The position numbers and the translations under genes are program-made. Positions 34,890 to 40,650 of a stretch of 40,650 nt of DNA are shown here, piece by piece (within the stretch, counting starts at the first letter, position 1; each line of letters opens with the position of its first letter). The stretch is from positions 1 through 40,650 of the forward strand of contig JAEZDW010000111.1 of the NCBI GenBank assembly GCA_023417955.1, read 5' to 3'. Source of the DNA: Bacteroidota bacterium (GTDB lineage Bacteria; Bacteroidota; Bacteroidia; Cytophagales; Cyclobacteriaceae). The notes below the pieces were generated by a model. It searched no databases. It was given only the letters and a program-made list of their open reading frames with translations, and was not told the DNA's origin.

Positions 34890-37800
34890 TTAGAATTTAA
34901 GTCTCAAATCAAATCCATAAGAGCGGGTACCAGGAAGGTTTCCACTTTCTACCCATGCAGCGTTGTTTCTCGATTCGATGGTGTCCCCGCTAATTTCTGA
35001 CGGGTCGATGCCATCAACCTTAGAGTGAATGAGGAACGGGTTGGTTGCAACGAATGCAAGAGAAGCACCTTTGATGAATCCTGTTTTCGCCAGGAAGTCC
35101 TTCGAAAAGTTATACCCAAGCCTGAGTTCGCGCATCTTTACAAAAGTCGCGTCATAGAGCCATTGTTCAGATACACCGAAGAGCGCACCGTAGTATGATT
35201 GTGCATCGACGTAGATATCGTTCGGAGTTCCGTCAGCGAATACACCACCAAAGGTAAGTCCGCCACCTTCACTCGGATCATCACGCATATTACCCCCTCT
35301 GTCGTTCGTGCCAACTGTTTCAGCAGTAAGTCCGGAATAAGCTCCGAACATTTTGGAGATTGACATGAACTTGCCACCGATCTGGTAGTCAATGGTGAAC
35401 GACGCCTCGAAATTTTTGTAAGTAAAGCGGTTGAAAATACCACCTGTGAAGTCAGGAAGGATATGACCGAGATCCTGGTTAGCGTCTGTGAGCGGTAAAC
35501 CTGAGGCATTTACGATGACGTTTCCGTTGTCATCGCGGCGGAGTTTGCGTCCGACAATCACACCCCACTCTTCGTTTTCACGAGCGAATGCGCGACCATC
35601 CCATCCTCCAAGGCCTGAAGTTCCACGGAACGCATTTTCAAGGTTGAAAGCCGAAATGTCAACGTCACCAAAATCCTGGATGAATACCGTGTTCTTCGCA
35701 ATATTAAAGTTCACATCCCAGGAGAATCCTCTATCATTTCTAAAAGGTGAACCTCCGATTGAGAGCTCCCAGCCACGAGTGTACGACTTGATCGAGTTAG
35801 TCAGATAAGTTGTACCACCAGATACTGCCGGTACCGGGATCTCGATGAGTTCATTCTCGTTGTTTTGGTTATAGTACGAGAATTCAGTGTGAATTCTGTT
35901 GTCAAGGAATCCTAATTCAAAACCAACCTCTACTGATTCTGTGGTAGCCGCACGGAGCGCGGGATCGACGAGGTTGTTCGGAACACCCATAACTGAATTT
36001 CCGTCATATGGCACGCCGAGACCGTAGGTAGGAGTCAACCTGTAAGCACCGATCTCGTTTCCAACTTTCGCATAACTCGTGCGCAGTTTACCGAAAGAAA
36101 GCCATGGAACATCGACAAGCTCAGAGAAAACAAATGAGAGCGAGGCGGAAGGGTAGGTATAGGCGTTCTTACCGATAGGCAAGCGTGAATCATAATCTTC
36201 ACGCATTGTAGCATCAAGGAATACTATGTCACGCCAGCCCAGCGAGAGGTTTGCAAACCAGCTGTTCACTTTATACAGCTCGATATAGTTTGATGCAATG
36301 TAGGGATCTTTTGAGTTTGAGATCGTATACAGATCCGGGAGCACAAGACCACCTGATGTTGTCAGGCTTTGATAATCACGTGTATTCTTCCGGTAGTTGA
36401 ACCCTACGTTCGCAAATACTGAAAAGTCCTCGAAGCGTTTATCGAAGCTCAACATACCCTGGAGGTTGTCTTCAACGCGCTCATCGTTAGAAGTTCCAAA
36501 CGCTCCTAATCCGTAACGCAAACCATTGGCCACGCGATTGTAATAAACGTCGTTGCGTGAATTGCGCGTTGCATTGAGGGAAGCTGAGAGGCCGTCTATG
36601 ATCTGATAAGTCAAACCAAATTTTGCACTAAGCACATCGCGTTCTCTTTCCTCATAAGCTGCGTACAGATATGTGTAAGGGTTATCCCAGTACAGCGGTT
36701 CAGAGTCTGTTGGCGAATTGATGTTCCAGGAAGTGAATCTTCCGTCAGGCATTTTCCAGTACTTCTTAAGAAGATTGACGTCAAGCTGACGCTGGAACCA
36801 TTGGTTGAGGTTAGATCCAATACTGTTATAACCTTCGAAAAGGTTACCTTTTGTATAAGACTGGCTGTAGTTCGCAGCTGCTTCTACGCTAAGTTTCTTA
36901 GACAATTTTGCAGTCAGGAACAAGTTCAGGAACGTTTTGTCCTGCTCTGTATTTTCCATTACACCAGTACGTGTTGACCGTGTTGCAGTAGCATTGATTG
37001 AGTATGAATCGCTGCTCTTTGATATGGTCAGACCCGTATTGTTCATCACACCTGTGCGGAAGAAATCGCGCACGTTGTTGGGTTGAGGTGACCACGGACG
37101 TGTTTTTCCGTAGCCCGCTGTTCCGGGAGTAAATGCATCCCACTGCGCTACCTGGCGTCCGTCAAGTTTAGGACCCCAGCTTTCGTCAGCTCCGAAGTAA
37201 GGATAAGGAGCTCCATCAAGACCAGCAAGTGCGGGATCGTGGATGTTTGGATCATAGTTAAACGTGAAGAAGTCCTGATCGTAACCACCACCATATTCAT
37301 TCTGATATTCAGGCAGAACATATACGTTCTCGAATGTAGTTGTGTGGTTTAAGTCGATGGAAATTTGTTCTGTCTTTCCACCTTTCTTACTAGTAAGCAC
37401 AATTACACCTTCACGTGCACGTGAACCATACAAAGCGGCAGCGTTAGCACCTTTAAGCACGTTAACGCTAGCGACGTTGTCCATGTTAACGGACGTCGGG
37501 TCATCGACTACGATACCATCCAATACATAAAGGGGAGTTCCACCGCTGATTCCACGGAGACCGCGGATACGGATGGCAGGCGCACCGAACTTCGCACCCG
37601 AACCAGAAACGATTTGCACACCGGCAATCTTACCGGCAAGTGCTCCGTTTATGTTCTGTTCACGAGCGACACGGATATTGTCGCCAGTCACTTGCTGGGT
37701 TGCGTAACCAAGGGACGCCTTGTCACGCTCAATGTTCAGCGCCGTTACAACAACTTCACTGAGTTGCTGAACATCTTGCGCCATTGCCACATCAATAGTT

Positions 37801-38069
37801 GTTCTTCCACTGATGCCAACTTCCTGCGTTTTCAGACCAATGAATGTGAAGACAAGGGTTCCTGTTGAGGGCGCCGAAAGAGTGAATCTTCCTTCAGCAT
37901 CTGTTACTGTCCCGTCCGTGGTACCTTTTACAACGACGTTTACACCCGGAAGTCCGGATCCGTCGTCTGCAGAAGTCACCCGTCCGCTGACGGTACTCTC
38001 CTGTGCCCATGCGGCCCCGGAGGCCAGCAGGAACACCGCTGCTAAGCATAAGAGTAGAGTTCTCTTCAT
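34890..38069 (-). CDS. SusC/RagA-family TonB-dependent transporter
   Basis: A 1,059-residue SusC. Signal peptide MKRTLLLCLAAVFLLASGAAWA is followed by the CarboxypepD_reg-like domain (STVSGRVTSADDGSGLPGVN; GTVTDAEGRFTLSAPSTG), the linker QQLSEVVVTALNIERDK, the plug (GTPLYVLDGIVVDDPTSVNM; SVNVLKGANAAALYGSRARE; GVIVLTSKKGG) and the beta-barrel ending YGFDLRLKF. With the SusD-like_2 lipoprotein 7 bp downstream it forms an outer-membrane importer of unknown substrate. A promoter-like pair lies just upstream, giving a leader of about 30 nt. The absence of regulators or enzymes beside the pair suggests it is a simple two-gene operon. Confidence 0.95.
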   Translation of the reverse strand: MKRTLLLCLAAVFLLASGAAWAQESTVSGRVTSADDGSGLPGVNVVVKGTTDGTVTDAEGRFTLSAPSTGTLVFTFIGLKTQEVGISGRTTIDVAMAQDVQQLSEVVVTALNIERDKASLGYATQQVTGDNIRVAREQNINGALAGKIAGVQIVSGSGAKFGAPAIRIRGLRGISGGTPLYVLDGIVVDDPTSVNMDNVASVNVLKGANAAALYGSRAREGVIVLTSKKGGKTEQISIDLNHTTTFENVYVLPEYQNEYGGGYDQDFFTFNYDPNIHDPALAGLDGAPYPYFGADESWGPKLDGRQVAQWDAFTPGTAGYGKTRPWSPQPNNVRDFFRTGVMNNTGLTISKSSDSYSINATATRSTRTGVMENTEQDKTFLNLFLTAKLSKKLSVEAAANYSQSYTKGNLFEGYNSIGSNLNQWFQRQLDVNLLKKYWKMPDGRFTSWNINSPTDSEPLYWDNPYTYLYAAYEERERDVLSAKFGLTYQIIDGLSASLNATRNSRNDVYYNRVANGLRYGLGAFGTSNDERVEDNLQGMLSFDKRFEDFSVFANVGFNYRKNTRDYQSLTTSGGLVLPDLYTISNSKDPYIASNYIELYKVNSWFANLSLGWRDIVFLDATMREDYDSRLPIGKNAYTYPSASLSFVFSELVDVPWLSFGKLRTSYAKVGNEIGAYRLTPTYGLGVPYDGNSVMGVPNNLVDPALRAATTESVEVGFELGFLDNRIHTEFSYYNQNNENELIEIPVPAVSGGTTYLTNSIKSYTRGWELSIGGSPFRNDRGFSWDVNFNIAKNTVFIQDFGDVDISAFNLENAFRGTSGLGGWDGRAFARENEEWGVIVGRKLRRDDNGNVIVNASGLPLTDANQDLGHILPDFTGGIFNRFTYKNFEASFTIDYQIGGKFMSISKMFGAYSGLTAETVGTNDRGGNMRDDPSEGGGLTFGGVFADGTPNDIYVDAQSYYGALFGVSEQWLYDATFVKMRELRLGYNFSKDFLAKTGFIKGASLAFVATNPFLIHSKVDGIDPSEISGDTIESRNNAAWVESGNLPGTRSYGFDLRLKF

Positions 38070-38106
38070 ACGATTTAGGATTAGGTTAATAAATTATTAG
38101 GTGAAC

Positions 38107-38138
38107 CAAACTTAGAATAAATCTTGAATACCCCGAAA
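38107..38138 (-). promoter_or_regulatory. Predicted promoter of the 34890-38069 SusC gene
   Basis: Minus-strand TAAGTTTG (38114-38107) fits TAnnTTTG exactly. TTTC (38138-38135), one mismatch from TTTG, lies 20 nt upstream, the usual Bacteroidota spacing. Start of transcription would be near 38100, about 30 nt before the ATG. Confidence 0.6.
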
Positions 38139-38322
38139 CGCGTTAGGAAAAAAGTGAGCGACATTGTGAAATTTTTTATGGGATTTCAGCCCTTTAAATG
38201 GCGAAATCGTTTGAATTTCAGCTAAAAACGCAGGTTTTATTAGGAATAAAAGTTTAAACAGAAATCAATGTGTTGCTCGCTTTATGAGCCGGAATACCGT
38301 CATTTATCCCCCATTTTAAGCG

Positions 38323-38353
38323 AAAAAGCCACCCCAGCATGGCTGAGGTGGCT
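38323..38353 (-). terminator. Intrinsic terminator of the right-hand SusCD pair
   Basis: AGCCACCCCAGC (38327-38338) pairs with GCTGAGGTGGCT (38342-38353), 12 bp with one C-A mismatch and a 3-nt loop. On the minus strand the stem runs into UUUUU (A-run 38323-38327). It lies about 27 bases after the SusD stop. Confidence 0.85.
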
Positions 38354-38380
38354 ATTCGATGGTAAGCAGGTATGACGACT

Positions 38381-39796
38381 TTAATTCACATCCCAGAAGA
38401 TTTTGGTGTCAAGGTCATCGCCGCCGATTCTCGCACCCGATGCACGTACGTTTTCTTCATTTAATGAGTACTCCGAAACCGGATAGGTATATCGTGCCGG
38501 TGTAGTTAGCCCTGATAACGCTGCAACCGCAAGCGGCGGATGGTCGTATAGCCGGTACGTTGACCATGCCTCAAATCCCTGATCATAGAGCGAAATCCAT
38601 TTTTGGAGTGCTATCTTTTCTTCAGGCGTGCCAGGCGCTGAGGCCCACGCTACGTCCGGATTGGATAAATAGCTGGTTACGTCTCCTTCCGAGCCGCCCC
38701 AATAAAGTATTGACTGACGAATTCCTTCATTGTAAAACTCCTCCGGTGTTCCTCCAACATTATACCCGAGCTGCGCCGCATCAGCCAGAAGGAATTGCAC
38801 TTCCCAGCTGCTCAACAATATGCCGGGCCACGCAGGCTGGAGTTGCTTTGTTCCCGGGTGAGAAAAAGCGTTGTATGCCTGCTGGTCACCATATACGCCG
38901 CCGACAAAATTGCCGCCAATCGGATCTTTATAATAATACGGCAGACGCGGATCATCCAATGCATTCATTTGATCAATGAGCGTGTTGGCTGCAATAAAAT
39001 CCGACCGGCCACTTTGTACAAGATCAATCCAGAGCGGATTCGTGTTTGGTGGCGAATCGAGGTAGTCGAGCTGGAAGTTGTCTTCGGTATCCATTATAAG
39101 TGCAACCGATGCCTCTTCTGCCAATGTGCGCGAAAGGTTCGGATCGTAATCACGCAAACGCATGGCGAGACGAAGCTTCAGCGAATTGGCAAACAGGACC
39201 CACTTGTCGCTGTCACCACCATACACAAGGTCGGACTCTCCCAACCCGTTGTCACCAACCAGATTTGGAATGGCATTGTTCAACCTTTCGATCAAATCCA
39301 TATAAATGACAGCAGCTTCATCGTATTCGGGCGTCGGATCATCAGTCAGCGCCGCCGAATACGGGATGTCACCGAACAAATCCACGAGAACATGATAGGT
39401 AAACACAGACAACACTTCGGTGATCGCAACCTGGTTTGTCTTAAACGATTCCACCAGGTTTGGGTCTTCCTCGGCAGCCATTTTTGCCTCAGCAAGGTCA
39501 CGAAGTACGTTCGCATACAACGTATTCCACGCTGCACCATTGACGTTCCGCTCGACGAGTTCGTAGTTTGATTCATCCGCATATGTGGTCTGCGCCCATT
39601 GTTGCGCCCACAAACGGAAGTTGTTAACGTTAACGTTAGTCGACGTCATAAAATCAAAAAGATCTTTCTGTGCGTTTGCCAACAAAGGTGGCGCAGGAAC
39701 AGCTTCCGGATTCTTGACATCGCGGTTGAGATCTGTCAGGTCATCACACGCGACTATTGTCGTGAGGATGACTCCAATTAATAATATCTTTTTCAT
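38381..39796 (-). CDS. SusD-like lipoprotein of the SusD-like_2 type
   Basis: A 471-residue lipoprotein. The ATG at 39796 is preferred over the GTG one codon upstream. The signal MKKILLIGVILTTIVAC ends in a lipobox. Blocks shared with the other SusD-like_2 protein of this window are FTYHVLVDLFGDIPYSAAL, KWVLFANSLKLRLAMRLRDY, DDPRLPYYYKDP, SWEVQFLLADAAQLGY, ALQKWISLYDQGFEAWSTYR and the closing IFWDVN. It follows a SusC fragment by 28 bp and ends at a terminator. The substrate is unknown. The two SusD-like_2 proteins are clearly related but far from identical, so they are not a recent duplication. Confidence 0.93.
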   Translation of the reverse strand: MKKILLIGVILTTIVACDDLTDLNRDVKNPEAVPAPPLLANAQKDLFDFMTSTNVNVNNFRLWAQQWAQTTYADESNYELVERNVNGAAWNTLYANVLRDLAEAKMAAEEDPNLVESFKTNQVAITEVLSVFTYHVLVDLFGDIPYSAALTDDPTPEYDEAAVIYMDLIERLNNAIPNLVGDNGLGESDLVYGGDSDKWVLFANSLKLRLAMRLRDYDPNLSRTLAEEASVALIMDTEDNFQLDYLDSPPNTNPLWIDLVQSGRSDFIAANTLIDQMNALDDPRLPYYYKDPIGGNFVGGVYGDQQAYNAFSHPGTKQLQPAWPGILLSSWEVQFLLADAAQLGYNVGGTPEEFYNEGIRQSILYWGGSEGDVTSYLSNPDVAWASAPGTPEEKIALQKWISLYDQGFEAWSTYRLYDHPPLAVAALSGLTTPARYTYPVSEYSLNEENVRASGARIGGDDLDTKIFWDVN

Positions 39797-39824
39797 CACT
39801 GTTGAATTTTACGTTGAACAGGTA

Positions 39825-40650
39825 TCAGAGTCTTACGTTGATATTGAATCCATACTCTTTAACAGCAGGATATGCGCCGGACTGATTGCCCAGTGCATTA
39901 CCGGCGCTAAGGCCCTCTTCCGGATCTGAGTACGGCGAGTTCTTATGGATGATCCATAGGTTCCTTCCAATCAACGAAATATCAATTCCGGTGAATGGCG
40001 TGCGCGACACGATTGAACTCGGAAGAGAATAACCAAGTGACACCTCGCGAAGTTTGACAAACGACGCATCATAGATGTGTTGTGCATTCGGCGCGACGGC
40101 GTATCCAATCGCGTTTGCGTAATCTCCCGCCCAGAAAGCAGTCGTGTTCGGTGTTCCGTCGGAAATCGGTACGCCGTTTTCATCCGTACCTGCCTGGATT
40201 ACTCCCATCATTTTGCCTTCGGGATAGTAGCCACCTCCGTCATCCGGGTGAGCGCGAACAGAAACGCCGTTCTTGTTTGTACCTGCGGTAATATCATAAA
40301 GACCGGTAGCGAAACCATACCAGGTGTCGAGTGAGAAGAAGTCACCACCGCGTTGCATATCAATGAGGAAGCTTAAGTTGACACCTTTGTAAGAGAATAC
40401 GTTCTGAATTCCACCAAGCCAGTCGGGATTGATGTTACCGATTACTTCCGGTGTTCCGCTCGTCACATATTGCATACCCGCCCGCGCGGCGAATGGCCTC
40501 ACGATAGGACTGCCATCGGTGTGATAGACGAAGTTTGTACCGCGGATTGAACCATAAGGCTCTCCTACCGTCGCGGTCACTGTTTTACCGCCCTGGGGAT
40601 TTAAGATTTGGAAGTTTGTGATGTCATCAAGCAATTACAGGACGTTGTTT
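39825..40650 (-). CDS. SusC-family transporter, C-terminal part only; in-frame stop near window edge
   Basis: About 270 residues of a SusC beta-barrel C terminus: GEPYGSIRGTNFVY, NPDWLGGIQNVFSYKGVNLS, FLIDMQRGGDFFSLDTW, YDASFVKLREVSLGYSLP and the terminal YGFNINVRL. The sequence continues to the right edge, so the N-terminal signal, plug and most of the barrel are outside the window. At 40635-40637 an in-frame TAA interrupts it: upstream codons read NNVL, then stop, then LLDDITNF. In relatives this position is coding, and GAA to TAA would be a single change. The gene may be a pseudogene, or this may be a sequence or assembly error at the edge. The SusD-like lipoprotein follows 28 bp downstream. 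Confidence 0.8.

Larger units (their letters stand above)
38070..38380. other. 311-bp intergenic region between two SusCD pairs
   Basis: It holds the promoter-like element of the left SusCD pair (38107-38138), the terminator of the right pair (38323-38353), and an imperfect hairpin at 38182-38208 (GATTTC-A-GCC with GGCGAAATC, one bulged base, loop CTTTAAAT). The region is A/T-rich. I see no coding sequence. Confidence 0.7.

Noticed and set aside
38182..38208. Imperfect hairpin in the SusCD intergenic region as a regulatory element
   Set aside because: Bulged stem with A/T-rich loop, about 85 bp upstream of the predicted start; not distinctive enough beyond the intergenic description.
38795..39571. 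258-residue plus-strand open frame opposite the SusD-like gene
   Set aside because: A long antisense shadow of a well-supported SusD gene, without family features.
1..40650. Search for CRISPR arrays, tRNA/rRNA genes, transposases or phage genes
   Set aside because: No repeat-spacer pattern, cloverleaf-like segment or mobile-element protein was seen; the only long repeats are the coding repeats in the GH10 gene and the tldD paralogues.

Overview
The window looks like chromosomal DNA of a Bacteroidota bacterium, most likely a Cytophagales-type soil or water organism. It carries four SusC-like genes paired with four SusD-like lipoproteins, an STN-type TonB receptor with a DUF4249 lipoprotein, lipoproteins with Bacteroidota-style signals, A/T-rich start regions in place of strong Shine-Dalgarno sites, and promoter-like TAnnTTTG boxes. 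I found no rRNA, tRNA, CRISPR array, insertion sequence or phage gene.

Positions 1-12,614 (minus strand) are a six-gene operon whose order, susC-susD-susC-susD-surface glycan-binding lipoprotein-GH10 xylanase, matches the xylan utilisation core (xusA-xusB-xusC-xusD-xusE-xyn10C) described in Prevotella bryantii and gut Bacteroides. The GH10 gene runs off the left edge. Its catalytic domain is interrupted by two almost identical carbohydrate-binding modules. A promoter-like element and a pair of perfect 9-bp direct repeats spaced 21 bp lie about 450-500 bp upstream of xusA, and a nested RNA stem sits between xusB and xusC.

Positions 12,615-13,784 are a 1.17-kb gap between divergent operons. 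From 13,785 to 18,413 (plus) lie two tandem TldD-type metallopeptidase paralogues, both with HExxGH motifs and twin-arginine signal-like N termini, followed by a TldE/PmbA-type partner without a signal peptide and a good intrinsic terminator. From 18,477 to 26,174 (plus) is a tightly packed operon: DUF4159, MoxR AAA+ ATPase, DUF58, BatA-like membrane protein, a DUF4175-type membrane protein with a His/Asp/Glu-rich insert, and a large membrane protein of unknown function. It probably forms a MoxR-driven envelope or aerotolerance-type (Bat-like) module.

From 26,176 to 27,735 (minus) lie lpxB (lipid A synthesis) and a PTPS/QueD-family gene with a PTPS-II type active-site spacing. From 27,839 to 33,221 (minus) is a three-gene TonB cluster: an STN/CarboxypepD/plug/barrel receptor, a DUF4249 lipoprotein and a protein combining an MG2-like domain with a stand-alone plug-like domain. 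From 33,344 to the right edge (minus) are two further SusC/SusD pairs, each followed by an intrinsic terminator. The last SusC is cut by the window edge and has an in-frame TAA five codons from that edge.

Functionally, the window joins polysaccharide and other outer-membrane uptake loci with envelope maintenance genes. The parts least explained by known biology are the regulatory repeats and long leader of the xus operon, the xusB-xusC RNA stem, the duplicated Tat-type TldD pair with one signal-less TldE, and the plug-only protein.
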